A stretch of 64,000 nt of DNA from Rhodobacteraceae bacterium EL129 (GTDB lineage: Bacteria > Pseudomonadota > Alphaproteobacteria > Rhodobacterales > Rhodobacteraceae): assembly GCA_900313005.1 (NCBI GenBank), contig ONZJ01000002.1, positions 417,001-481,000 on the forward strand, written 5' to 3'. Within the stretch, counting starts at the first letter, position 1. Each line of letters begins with the position of its first letter. The translations under genes were made by a program, and so were the position numbers. Below the pieces are notes generated by a model. The model was not told the origin of the DNA and made no database searches. It saw only the letters and a program-made list of their open reading frames with translations. Positions 34,752 to 43,425 of this stretch are shown in pieces.

Positions 34752-35510
34752 GTGGCCGCGTTCTTTCCATTTCTGCACAAGCAGGGCGGCGGCACGGCCC
34801 CGTCCGAACTGGCGGTGTTTGGCGAGCGTAATTCCGGTACGAACCTGGTGCATGCCTTGCTGGCGCGGAACATCTCGGCCTTTGCTGACAGTCCGGGCGA
34901 TCGGATCGGCAAGTTTGGCTTTCGCTATGGCTGGAAACACGGGTTCCCTCAGATGCTGGCCGCACCCGATGCGGCCTTGGCCGTGGCTGTGTTTCGCGCG
35001 CCTGAGACGTGGCTGCGATCCATGCACGCGCGGCCATGGCATGCGATGCCTGCCTTGAAGGATCTGCCGTTTGAGGCGTTCATCCGCGCAGAGTGGCAGA
35101 GCCGCGTGGATGAGAAAAATTTTGGCGTTGACGATGGTGATGCGCGGGCCTTGGTTGAATTGCAGTGGGATCGGCATCCGCTGACCGGTGCACGGTTTGG
35201 CAACATTCTGGCGTTGCGCACTGCAAAGTCGGCGGGTTATTTATCTCTGCCACAGCGGTTCCGTCACTGTGTGTTGGTCCGGTTTGAGGATGTGCAGGCT
35301 GATCCGCAAGGGTTCGTGGCGTGTGTTGCTGCGCTCTACGGGTTAGACCGTGCTTCGGATTTTGTTCCTGTCGAGGAACGCCGGGGCAAGCCGGGGGATG
35401 GAGCGTTTCAACCTGCCAGCTACGCGGCCTTGAGCGACGCGGACCGGGCGTTTGTCTGGGCTGAGTTGGACGAAGCCCAGGAACAAAGGCTGGGTTACGC
35501 GCGGCCTTGA
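34752..35510 (+). CDS. Sulfotransferase-like P-loop protein
   Basis: A 252-residue protein starting at GTG, one base after the sdhB stop. Near residue 22 it has FGERNSGTNLVHALLARN, a P-loop-like 5'-phosphosulfate-binding motif. AVAVFRAPETWLRSMHARPW near 78 and VLVRFEDVQADPQGFVACV near 175 have the look of the 3'-phosphate-binding and Y/FED motifs of sulfotransferases. No transmembrane segment. The family is distant, so the chemistry is not certain. It is probably cotranscribed with sdhB and overlaps the convergent membrane-protein gene at its 3' end by 16 bases. Confidence 0.6.
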   Translation: MAAFFPFLHKQGGGTAPSELAVFGERNSGTNLVHALLARNISAFADSPGDRIGKFGFRYGWKHGFPQMLAAPDAALAVAVFRAPETWLRSMHARPWHAMPALKDLPFEAFIRAEWQSRVDEKNFGVDDGDARALVELQWDRHPLTGARFGNILALRTAKSAGYLSLPQRFRHCVLVRFEDVQADPQGFVACVAALYGLDRASDFVPVEERRGKPGDGAFQPASYAALSDADRAFVWAELDEAQEQRLGYARP

Positions 35511-35893
35511 TCCGCGCGTGTGATGGCGATCACCAGCAAAGCCACCACTGCCACGATCAAAGCGCATACGATGTGGTAGCCGATAAACCACATCTGACCG
35601 GCCGCGGGTTCGTAATTGGCGGAATCAATGAACATTCGGGCAGCACTCCATGTGACATAGAGGGTGGCCAACAAGGCGAGACCCAAGGCGATGGCAAAGG
35701 TGCGGGCGTGGTGGTCAGAGGTGCCTGTGATCCAGATCAACCCGCCACCGAACAGAGCGCCGATCAGGCCACCTGTCAGACTGGCGCGGATTTGCCAGAA
35801 GGGGTGTGACAGATCAGCGGCGGCGATGGCCCCCGACAGCACCAGTGCGGCGAGGGTGATCACTCCGGCGAGGCAGGCAATGGCGATGCGCAT
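35495..35893 (-). CDS. Small four-helix membrane protein, unrecognised
   Basis: A 132-residue protein with four hydrophobic segments: near 5-25 (CLAGVITLAALVLSGAIAAA), 38-56 (LTGGLIGALFGGGLIWIT), 66-85 (FAIALGLALLATLYVTW) and 100-125. No family motif is recognised. It lies 27 bases after the EamA-type transporter gene in the same direction, so cotranscription is likely. Confidence 0.7.
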   Translation of the reverse strand: MRIAIACLAGVITLAALVLSGAIAAADLSHPFWQIRASLTGGLIGALFGGGLIWITGTSDHHARTFAIALGLALLATLYVTWSAARMFIDSANYEPAAGQMWFIGYHIVCALIVAVVALLVIAITRADQGRA

Positions 35894-35920
35894 GAGGATG
35901 GGCTTTCCAAAGGTAAGTTT

Positions 35921-36790
35921 TCAGGAGCGATCTGACATAATCAGCGCCACACCGCCAATCACAATCGCGCCACCCCACAGAACCTGGGTCGAAAGGGTTT
36001 CGCCCAGAAATACGATGCCCCCGATCACGGCAAAGACGGGGAGCATCAGCAAGAAGGGTGCCACAAGGCTGACCGGGTTGCGGCGGATCAGCGTGTTCCA
36101 TAGGCCATACCCGATGGCCGTCATGATCAGCCCCAGATAGAGCACCGCGGCCCAGACGACCCAACCGGCACTGCGAATGGCCTCAACATGTCCGGTCTCG
36201 AATATCAGCGACATAATCAACAGTTGCGGGGCAGCCATGACCGCCATCCATGCCGTGACGGTCATACCGTCGATGTCCTTGAGCTTGCGAATCATCACCT
36301 GGCCCACCGCCCAGATGAACGCCCCGCTGATCACCAGAAGCACTGATCCCCAGGCTTTTGAAATGCTTGGCTCTCCCGCAATTTGCCAAACGCCGAAGAA
36401 GGCCAGCGCGATGCCCACCCATTTGCGAAGACCAGTATGTTCTTTCAGCAAAAAAGCCCCCAGCAGGGTCAGAAACGGCACTTCGAGCTGCACAACAATG
36501 GCCGCGACTGAGGCGTCGAGACCTTTGAGGCCGGTAAACGTTAGGCTGTATTGCACCGCTGATGCGACAAAGGCGATGCCACAAAGGGCCACCATATGCG
36601 TCCAGGGGGGCTTTACGAACCAGACTAGTGCCAGAGCTGTGACGGTAAATCGTAGTGACATCAACAGGATAGGCGGGAAATGTGCAATCGCGGCCTTGGC
36701 GAACACGATCCCCATGCCCCAGGTCAGGGCAACGGTCAGACCCATCAGGATGTCGATCCATCCTAGGCGTGCAGAAACAGGGGATGTCAT
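35921..36790 (-). CDS. EamA-family (drug/metabolite) transporter
   Basis: A 289-residue inner-membrane carrier with ten hydrophobic helices in two EamA repeats. Each repeat starts with the family pattern: GLTVALTWGMGIVFAKAAIAHFPP and, in the second half, GSVLLVISGAFIWAVGQVMIRK. The loop SLVAPFLLMLPVFAVIGGIVFLGE near the end is characteristic. Substrate unknown; many family members export amino acids or metabolites. It is divergent from creD across a 161-base gap. Confidence 0.9.
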   Translation of the reverse strand: MTSPVSARLGWIDILMGLTVALTWGMGIVFAKAAIAHFPPILLMSLRFTVTALALVWFVKPPWTHMVALCGIAFVASAVQYSLTFTGLKGLDASVAAIVVQLEVPFLTLLGAFLLKEHTGLRKWVGIALAFFGVWQIAGEPSISKAWGSVLLVISGAFIWAVGQVMIRKLKDIDGMTVTAWMAVMAAPQLLIMSLIFETGHVEAIRSAGWVVWAAVLYLGLIMTAIGYGLWNTLIRRNPVSLVAPFLLMLPVFAVIGGIVFLGETLSTQVLWGGAIVIGGVALIMSDRS

Positions 36791-36951
36791 GGGTCCAGAT
36801 CATCACGCCTTTGGCCGCATGACTGTCCCAATCGCGACATTTGAAACCACGCTGCACAAATGCGCAAAAACTGCACGAACATCAGGGCATTGAGTGCACA
36901 ACCGCCTGATTACTTCGGCCCCATTGAGGCTCGAGAAAAGGACCCTGTACT

Positions 36952-38403
36952 ATGTCTAGATCCCTTGGATTACGTTTGTTGATTGTCGGAATGCTGATCA
37001 TTCTGATGTTTATTCCAGTGCTTTTTGTGGGCGACATCATTGATGCGCGCGCAGACTACAATCGCGACACCCGCTCGTCGGTGGGTCATGAATGGGGTGG
37101 GCGGCAATCGCTGTCGGGCCCAGTGTTGATCATCCCGGTGCAAGAAACCGTCGTGGTGCGCGAAAAGCGCGAGGTGCTGGACGAAGAGACCGGCATCCAA
37201 CGTTTGGACGCTGATGACAAGCCAGTGTTTCGCTATGTGGATGTGCAGAAAACCCTGCGCCGCAATCCGGTGTATTTGTACCCCGGTGAATTCACCGCCG
37301 ATATCGACACTCAGACCGAGGAGCGCCACCGGGGTATCTTTACCGTGCCGGTTTACACGGCGGGTGCGGATCTGGTGTTTGATTTTCCCACCGAGGATGC
37401 TGTTGATGTCCTGACAGGCGATGAAATCCTGCTTTGGGACGAGGCCGAGTTGCATGTCTCAGTCACCTCCAACCGTGCACTGCGCGGGACGGCTGTGCTG
37501 AAAGCGGGCAGCGAGGTCTTGCAGATGGAGCCACGCGCGTTGAACGAAAACCGCATTGGCGGTGTGCGGGCCCCGACGGGGGATCCGCGCCAGCACGACA
37601 GCTATAGTCTGAGCCTTGATTTTAACGGGGCCGAGGTTCTGTCAATCGCACCCGTGGGGCGCAGCTCAGTCGTGCGTTATACCAGCGATTGGGCACATCC
37701 CAGCTTTAACGGGGCGTTTTTGCCCGATGCGCATGAGATCAGCGAGGACGGCTTCAAAGCCACCTGGAGCATTCCTCATCTGGCCCGCCCCTTGCCGCAG
37801 GTGTCGCGGGAAAGCCAGGATTATGCAGCGCGTTCGACCTCGAGCTTCGGCGTGGAGTTGTATCAACCCAATGATTTTTATCAGAAAAGCTATCGCGCGG
37901 CGCGCTATGGTATCTTGTTCATCGGCCTAACTTTCCTGACGATTTTCCTGATCGAAGGGCAGACCAAAAAGCCGACACACCCGGTGCAATACATCATGGT
38001 GGGTCTGGTGCAGTCGACCTTCTTCCTGTTGATGCTGGCCCTGGCCGAACAGATGGGATTCGGCATGGCCTATCTGATTGCGGCTGGGGCCACCGTGGCG
38101 TTGATCACCGCCTTTGGGGCCATGGCGCTGAAGCTGGGCAAGCGGTGTCTGGTGTTGGGTCTGTTGCTCGCCGTGCTCTATGGCGTGCTTTATCTGATCC
38201 TGCGGTCGGCGGATTATGCGCTGCTTGCGGGCTCAATCCTGACCTTCGGGGCCATTGCCGGCACGATGTACGCCACCCGGAACGAGAACTGGTACGGTGC
38301 ACCAAAGGAGCCCAAACCCCGTCGCGGCTGGTTTGCACGTCCTGACCCCGCCTCCATTGCGTCAGCCGGACCGACCGAGCAGGGTCCCCAACCCCAAGGC
38401 TGA
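36952..38403 (+). CDS. creD: Cell-envelope integrity protein CreD
   Basis: A 483-residue inner-membrane protein. There is one N-terminal helix (LGLRLLIVGMLIILMFIPVLFV), a large periplasmic domain with YNRDTRSSVGHEWGGRQSLSGPVLIIPV, and about five closing helices that include YILRSADYALLAGSILTF-type text typical of CreD. In E. coli CreD belongs to the CreBC regulon and affects envelope properties; no creBC genes lie here. The C-terminal tail is Pro/Arg/Gly-rich. The gene stands alone between divergent and downstream neighbours. Confidence 0.92.
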   Translation: MSRSLGLRLLIVGMLIILMFIPVLFVGDIIDARADYNRDTRSSVGHEWGGRQSLSGPVLIIPVQETVVVREKREVLDEETGIQRLDADDKPVFRYVDVQKTLRRNPVYLYPGEFTADIDTQTEERHRGIFTVPVYTAGADLVFDFPTEDAVDVLTGDEILLWDEAELHVSVTSNRALRGTAVLKAGSEVLQMEPRALNENRIGGVRAPTGDPRQHDSYSLSLDFNGAEVLSIAPVGRSSVVRYTSDWAHPSFNGAFLPDAHEISEDGFKATWSIPHLARPLPQVSRESQDYAARSTSSFGVELYQPNDFYQKSYRAARYGILFIGLTFLTIFLIEGQTKKPTHPVQYIMVGLVQSTFFLLMLALAEQMGFGMAYLIAAGATVALITAFGAMALKLGKRCLVLGLLLAVLYGVLYLILRSADYALLAGSILTFGAIAGTMYATRNENWYGAPKEPKPRRGWFARPDPASIASAGPTEQGPQPQG

Positions 38404-38472
38404 CGCAGCGTCCCTTTCGCCAGATGCGCTTGCTTTGATAAGCTGGGGCAAACGGCGAGGGGGACATTATTC

Positions 38473-40113
38473 ATGCAGGCAGATGTGATCGTGATTGGCG
38501 CGGGGCTGGCAGGCCTCGCGTCGGCGCATGCGGCAGTACAGCGTGGGCGCAGGGTGCTGGTGCTGGATCAGGAAGGCCCGCAATCCTTGGGCGGACAGGC
38601 GTTTTGGTCATTGGGGGGCTTGTTCATGGTGGATACGCCCGAACAAAGACGCATGGGGATCAAGGACAGCCTTGATCTGGCCACCACGGATTGGATGGGC
38701 AGTGCGCAGTTTGACCGTCCCGAAGACGACATGCCGCGCCAGTGGGCCAAGGCGTATCTTGAGTATTCAGCTGGTCCGATGCACGACGAGCTGTCGCAGA
38801 TCGGGATGCGTTGGTTTCCGGTTGTGGGCTGGGCGGAGCGTGGCGGCGCTCAGGCAAATGGCCATGGCAATTCTGTGCCACGCTTTCACATCACATGGGG
38901 CACGGGCGAGGGCATCATCGCGCCCTTCGTGCGTTTTGCGCAAGAGGCCGAGGCGGCCGGAATGTTGCAGTTTGCCTTTCGCCACAAGGTGACCGAGTTG
39001 ACGCAAAGGGCCGGGCGGATCACTGGCGTGACTGGGCAGGTCTTGGCCGCGGATGATGCCGCGCGCGGGGCCTCGACGACGCGCGAGGTGGTCGGGGATT
39101 TTCAGGCGATTGGCGAAAGCGTGATCATCACCAGCGGTGGCATAGGCGGAGATCATGCCAAGGTGCGTGCGCAATGGCCGACCGGTCGTTTGGGCGCGGC
39201 CCCTGATTTCATGGTGTCTGGTGTGCCGGATTACGTGGACGGGCAGATGCAAGAGATCGCTAAATCCGCAGGCGCTGCGGCGATCAACGAAGACCGCATG
39301 TGGCACTATTGCGAAGGTCTTAGAAACTGGAACCCGATCTGGCCCAATCACGGCATTCGTATTCTGCCCGGCCCGTCATCGATGTGGTTTGACGCTTTGG
39401 GACAACGGATGCAGGCCCCCTGTCTGCCTGGGTTCGATACGCTGTCGACCTTGCGGCGTATTCTGTCCACGGGCCATGCACACAGTTGGTTCATTCTGAC
39501 GCAGAAGATCATCGAAAAGGAGTTTGCCCTGTCCGGCAGCGAGCAGAACCCTGATCTGACCTCGGGCAAATGGAGCGCTGTGCTGAAAGAACGGCTGGGC
39601 AAAGGGGCCACTCGCGCGGTCGAGGCGTTCAAGTCCAAGGGTGAGGATTTTGTCGTGGCCGATGATCTGGCCACTTTGGTGAAAGGGATGAACGCCCTCA
39701 CACCCGAGACGCCCTTGGACGAGGGCCACATTCGCGCGCAAATCGAGGCACGGGACGGGCAGTTGCACAATCGCTTTGCCAAAGATGCGCAGATCACGGC
39801 GATCCGGGCGGCGCGCGCGTACCACGGAGATAAACTGGTGCGCACGGCCAAACCCCACGCCATTCTGGACCCGGCCCATGGCCCGTTGATTGCGGTGCGA
39901 TTGAACATCCTGACGCGCAAATCGCTGGGTGGGTTGCACACCGATCTGTCAGGTCGTGTGTTGGGCAAGGATGGCGCACCCGTTGAGGGGCTTTATGCGG
40001 CAGGCGAAGTGGCGGGCTTTGGCGGTGGTGGCTATCACGGCTACAACGCGTTGGAAGGGACGTTTCTGGGCGGCTGCCTCTTTTCCGGGCGCGCGGCTGG
40101 GCGGTCGGCTTAG
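38473..40113 (+). CDS. FAD-binding dehydrogenase (KstD/fumarate-reductase-like flavoprotein)
   Basis: A 546-residue flavoprotein. The N-terminal Rossmann motif is VIVIGAGLAGLASAHAAVQRG, followed by SLGGQAFWSLGGLFMVDTPEQ; the C-terminal FAD signature GLYAAGEVAGFGGGGYHGYNALEGTFLGG closes it. It belongs to the 3-ketosteroid dehydrogenase/fumarate reductase flavoprotein group, but the substrate cannot be read from sequence; proteins of this size in Rhodobacterales are usually called FAD-binding dehydrogenase. Its last four bases overlap the convergent Hint-domain gene. Confidence 0.88.
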   Translation: MQADVIVIGAGLAGLASAHAAVQRGRRVLVLDQEGPQSLGGQAFWSLGGLFMVDTPEQRRMGIKDSLDLATTDWMGSAQFDRPEDDMPRQWAKAYLEYSAGPMHDELSQIGMRWFPVVGWAERGGAQANGHGNSVPRFHITWGTGEGIIAPFVRFAQEAEAAGMLQFAFRHKVTELTQRAGRITGVTGQVLAADDAARGASTTREVVGDFQAIGESVIITSGGIGGDHAKVRAQWPTGRLGAAPDFMVSGVPDYVDGQMQEIAKSAGAAAINEDRMWHYCEGLRNWNPIWPNHGIRILPGPSSMWFDALGQRMQAPCLPGFDTLSTLRRILSTGHAHSWFILTQKIIEKEFALSGSEQNPDLTSGKWSAVLKERLGKGATRAVEAFKSKGEDFVVADDLATLVKGMNALTPETPLDEGHIRAQIEARDGQLHNRFAKDAQITAIRAARAYHGDKLVRTAKPHAILDPAHGPLIAVRLNILTRKSLGGLHTDLSGRVLGKDGAPVEGLYAAGEVAGFGGGGYHGYNALEGTFLGGCLFSGRAAGRSA

Positions 40114-41162
40114 GCCGGGCCCAGTTGCAAGGCCGCCTGCACCTTTTCGCGGGTTTCGCGTGGGGTCAGGCAGGTTCGGGCCGGGGGGCCGTTCCAGACG
40201 CGGCTGCCGCGTGATGGGGTGAAGCGCGTGAACACCTCGGACCGGTCTTCGAAGGGCAGGCGGGACAACACCATCTGCCCCAAGAGCAGGCTTTCAGACC
40301 AGGCGCCATTTGCCCGAACGACGCCGTGGCGTTCCAGTGCAAAGTGGTGCCACATCATCTTGCGTTTGCCTTTCATGAACCGGACGCCCGCCAGATTGGT
40401 CAGCGCCTTGGCAGGCGCCAGGGTTTCCTCGTCAAAGCTGGCGGAGAGTGCCCCGCGCCCCCCGAGCAACATGCGGTGCTGACAAGACACCACCAAATCA
40501 CGCGTGGGCCTGCCGCACCCCAGGGCACCTGCCTTGATCAAAACTGGTTTTTGATCGTCGCGGGCGTCCTCTAACGGTTGATCCCCTGACCACACCCAGA
40601 CAACAGGTTTCGGCCCATTCAGAGTGATCACGACATCGCCGCATCGCAGGTCTTCGACAAGACATGGGCCTTTATCCGTGTCGATCATCACACCCGGCGC
40701 AAAGCAGGCAATTGTGCCTTTGGTGGTGGGGGACCGCGATTCGTATGTGGACCCCTGATCGTCTGTGGTCAGGCTGTCACCCATACTATTGACAGTGCCT
40801 GCATTGGTGCTGGTCATGCCTGACGCAGGGCCTTGGACAGCGGTGATTTCAAACCCTTCGTGGGACAGGAACTGAATGACATTTCCGTTGTTGTCGACAA
40901 AGGCGATGGCGTCATCGGCCCAGATTTCGCCTGATCCGTTAGTGGCGTTGAACCCGGCCGTGTTGCTATCAACGACATAGACATCGTGACCTGCGGTCGT
41001 GCTTTGCACGCTGCCCAAATCCCAGCTTTCGACGATTGTGCCATTGCCTTGATACAAGACGATGGAATAGCCGGACACATCCGTGCCCTCAGGCACGGCC
41101 ACCTCGACAAACTCGGTGTCGGCAAACCCAAAATAGGAATATTCCGAGATATAGCTGGGCAT
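40110..41162 (-). CDS. Hint-domain (hedgehog/intein-like) protein with an N-terminal lamin-tail-like domain
   Basis: A 350-residue protein. Residues about 1-130 begin PSYISEYSYFGFADTEFVEV followed by VPEGTDVSGYSIVLYQGNG, the text of the lamin-tail-like domain often placed at the start of secreted nucleases. A Hint2-type domain follows from TKGTIACFAPGVMIDT, with CLVEDLRCGDVVITLNGPKPVVWVW and a late CQHRMLL block. Such Hint proteins are common in Rhodobacterales and are thought to be exported by type I systems; no signal peptide is seen. The ATG at 41162 begins the recognisable domain; 31 codons of open frame precede it with no good ribosome site. Confidence 0.75.
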   Translation of the reverse strand: MPSYISEYSYFGFADTEFVEVAVPEGTDVSGYSIVLYQGNGTIVESWDLGSVQSTTAGHDVYVVDSNTAGFNATNGSGEIWADDAIAFVDNNGNVIQFLSHEGFEITAVQGPASGMTSTNAGTVNSMGDSLTTDDQGSTYESRSPTTKGTIACFAPGVMIDTDKGPCLVEDLRCGDVVITLNGPKPVVWVWSGDQPLEDARDDQKPVLIKAGALGCGRPTRDLVVSCQHRMLLGGRGALSASFDEETLAPAKALTNLAGVRFMKGKRKMMWHHFALERHGVVRANGAWSESLLLGQMVLSRLPFEDRSEVFTRFTPSRGSRVWNGPPARTCLTPRETREKVQAALQLGPA

Positions 41163-41378
41163 GGATCGGCTTTCAGATGCAGAGAACCGAACCTGCGGGA
41201 AGATGATTAATCTGCCATCAACCACACTGCCGAAAGGGGCGAAGGCCTGTGTCAATCTGTTATGCAGTTGACTTAAATTTTAGGGACGTTGCTGGGAGCG
41301 GAAAGGTCGGCCCGGGCTTTACAAGGCGCCGTAAAAAAGCGTTTGTGGCATAGAAAATGTTCGTTGATATGAAAGTTC

Positions 41379-42227
41379 ATGCTCATGCCACACCCAGCTG
41401 ACGCCGATGCCCGCCGCGCTGTGAAGCCGGTGATTTGCTATCCCAACGACACCTTGCCAGTGCCGCCGTTGGATATGTATCGGCGCGCGTTTGAGGGGGC
41501 TGAAAAGGTGTCAGAGGTTTTCGCCCCCGCCCGAGAGGCTGCGTGCTTTCGCGTGCCTGCGGGACATATGTTTCGCATCTCATCTGTTGAGGGGCCGCAG
41601 GTCGGGGATCTGAACCTGTGGAATGCAAATGATCTGTCCGAGAGGTTTTATTCGGGCAAGTCGCGAGCCTTGCACGGCACCCATCTGACCACCGGTGAGC
41701 GGATGTGGTCTTCGTTTCCTTATTTGCGCCCGATGGCCACGATCATTGAAGACACGCTGCACTGGTACGGCATGGATCAGTATGGTGGATCGGTGCATGA
41801 TGTGATCGGCACACGCTGTGATCCCTATACGGGTAATTTGCTGGCCGGGTCGCAATATCACCATTGCTGCCACTCCAACCTGATCCGGGCTTTGGCGGAT
41901 GAGACGGGCATGTCTTTGGCCGAGGCCGAGCCTTTTGTGCATGATGTGTTGAATGTGTTCATGTGCACCGGGTTCACTCGCGATACGGGGCAGTATTTCA
42001 TGAAGGCCAGCCCAGTACGGCCCGGGGATCACCTGGATTTCTTTGCCGAGATTGATCTGTTGGGCGCGTTGAGTGCGTGTCCCGGCGGGGATTGTTCGTC
42101 CGAGCATTCCTCGGACACGGCGGCGTGTTATCCGCTGAAAGTTGAGGTTTTTGCACCTGTGTCCGGTGCTCTGGAGGGTTGGGAGAGCCCTACGGTGAAT
42201 GGGTATGATGGGACGCATGGGCGGTGA
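41379..42227 (+). CDS. DUF1989 (urea-carboxylase-associated family) protein
   Basis: A 282-residue protein with the DUF1989 pattern: VPAGHMFRISSVEGPQVGDLN near 58, ERMWSSFPYLRPMATI near 105, GTRCDPYTG, HHCCHSNLIRAL, a Cys-rich end ACPGGDCSSEHSSDTAACYPLKVE and a final VFAPV. Members are found beside urea carboxylase genes, which are absent here, so its role is unknown. Divergent from the Hint-domain gene across about 216 bases. Confidence 0.88.
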   Translation: MLMPHPADADARRAVKPVICYPNDTLPVPPLDMYRRAFEGAEKVSEVFAPAREAACFRVPAGHMFRISSVEGPQVGDLNLWNANDLSERFYSGKSRALHGTHLTTGERMWSSFPYLRPMATIIEDTLHWYGMDQYGGSVHDVIGTRCDPYTGNLLAGSQYHHCCHSNLIRALADETGMSLAEAEPFVHDVLNVFMCTGFTRDTGQYFMKASPVRPGDHLDFFAEIDLLGALSACPGGDCSSEHSSDTAACYPLKVEVFAPVSGALEGWESPTVNGYDGTHGR

Positions 42228-42328
42228 CAGATTTTTGAAAAGTAAAGCCGATTGTGGTTCGGCTCTGTGCCCTCACCCAGACCGGGTATTGCTGCCACCC
42301 AGCCGGTTAACAGCGCGCAGCGCCCGGC

Positions 42329-42358
42329 ATCGTCAGGCCCCCTCTTTGGCCTGACGAT
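42329..42358. terminator. Strong hairpin between convergent DUF1989 and GST genes
   Basis: A perfect 11-bp stem ATCGTCAGGCC/GGCCTGACGAT with an 8-base loop in the 267-base gap between two convergent genes. No T run follows on either strand, so a bidirectional terminator is plausible but atypical. The rest of the gap holds only a short AGCCGA/TCGGCT hairpin at 42246-42264. Confidence 0.5.
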
Positions 42359-42494
42359 AATGATGGGCTTGGTGTGACCTCACAAAGGTTGGACGGGTTT
42401 GGCAGTCATAAAGTGTTCCCGATATTCCGTCCGGATCGTCAGTCCGGGGCCTGACAACGTTGGGGTATGCGCAGAGGAAGAGAAGCTCGGCGCG

Positions 42495-43367
42495 CTAACC
42501 TTGATAGATGTCCATAAACGCTGGCCATGCCGCCGGGTCAGCTACAGTCTTGTCACGGCAGAAGGGATTGCAGAAGCCATAGACCTTCCCGCCCAATTCC
42601 AACAAATCCGTGACCGGATCACCGGAATAGGGGCAGATGTCATTTTCAGGCTTACCGCTGTCGACAGCATGCGCCGCCAGAGGCGCAGGGCCGGGCCAAT
42701 CGCCAGTGTCATTGGGTTTGTAATACCGATCCAGCGTCTCGCCATGCACTAGCCCCATGGCACGCCAGCGGCGAAAGGCATCGTGATTGAGATGGGCGTC
42801 GACATAGGCTTGCGCCGAAGGTGACACTTGCAAACCATAGCCTGCAATCCGTGCAGCAACAGGGGCATACATCGCATCCGCCGCTGAATAATCACCACAT
42901 AGCCACGGACCGGAGGGTGTGCACGCCGTGCGGGCATGATCCCAGATCGTTTCAAGCCGTCGCAAATCCTTCTGCACCGCTTCGCTTGGCTCAAAGCCCA
43001 GATAGGCTTTGCGCATGTTCATTGGGCAATCGCCGCGCAGTGACGTGAACCCCGACGCCATTTCCGCCGCCAAAGCACGGGCGGTGGCGCGGGCCTTGGT
43101 ATCCGTTGGCCAAAGGCCTGCATCCGGATGGCGGCTGGCCAGTTCCTCGGCAATTGCAAGGGTTTCGCCGATGATCGCCTCATCCGGCGTGCGTATGGCT
43201 GGCACGGTTTTGGCCGGGGCAAATTGTGGCATTTGCTCGGGCACGCCGCCTTTTTTGAAGTCGACGCGGTGCGTGTTGCGGTCGATCCCGAAGGCCTCAA
43301 AGAAGAGCCATCCGCGCAAAGACCAGCTGGAGTAGGCGTAATCGCCGATTGCTAAATAATATGTCAT
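42495..43367 (-). CDS. Glutathione S-transferase fused to a YHS-like zinc motif
   Basis: A 290-residue protein. Residues about 1-210 form a GST with the N-terminal thioredoxin-fold YAYSSWSLRGWL and PAKTVPAI, and a C-terminal helical domain. After a linker, residues about 243-288 carry ICPYSGDPV, a short spacer, then GKVYGFCNPFCRDKTVADP, the pattern of YHS/TRASH metal-binding domains (Cys245, Cys266, Cys270). Neither substrate nor metal can be told. The frame opens 34 codons earlier, but the ATG at 43367 begins the GST fold. It lies 58 bases downstream of the phosphatase gene in the same direction. Confidence 0.85.
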   Translation of the reverse strand: MTYYLAIGDYAYSSWSLRGWLFFEAFGIDRNTHRVDFKKGGVPEQMPQFAPAKTVPAIRTPDEAIIGETLAIAEELASRHPDAGLWPTDTKARATARALAAEMASGFTSLRGDCPMNMRKAYLGFEPSEAVQKDLRRLETIWDHARTACTPSGPWLCGDYSAADAMYAPVAARIAGYGLQVSPSAQAYVDAHLNHDAFRRWRAMGLVHGETLDRYYKPNDTGDWPGPAPLAAHAVDSGKPENDICPYSGDPVTDLLELGGKVYGFCNPFCRDKTVADPAAWPAFMDIYQG

Positions 43368-43425
43368 GGGGCCAGCGTAACCCGGCAGATCGCGCAGGCC
43401 TATCCAAAGATTGTGGGCCAATGCA

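Noticed and set aside
42399-42752. Open frame of 117 codons on the plus strand between DUF1989 and the GST gene
   Set aside because: Most of it lies antisense to the well-supported GST-YHS gene, and its translation looks like an antisense shadow.
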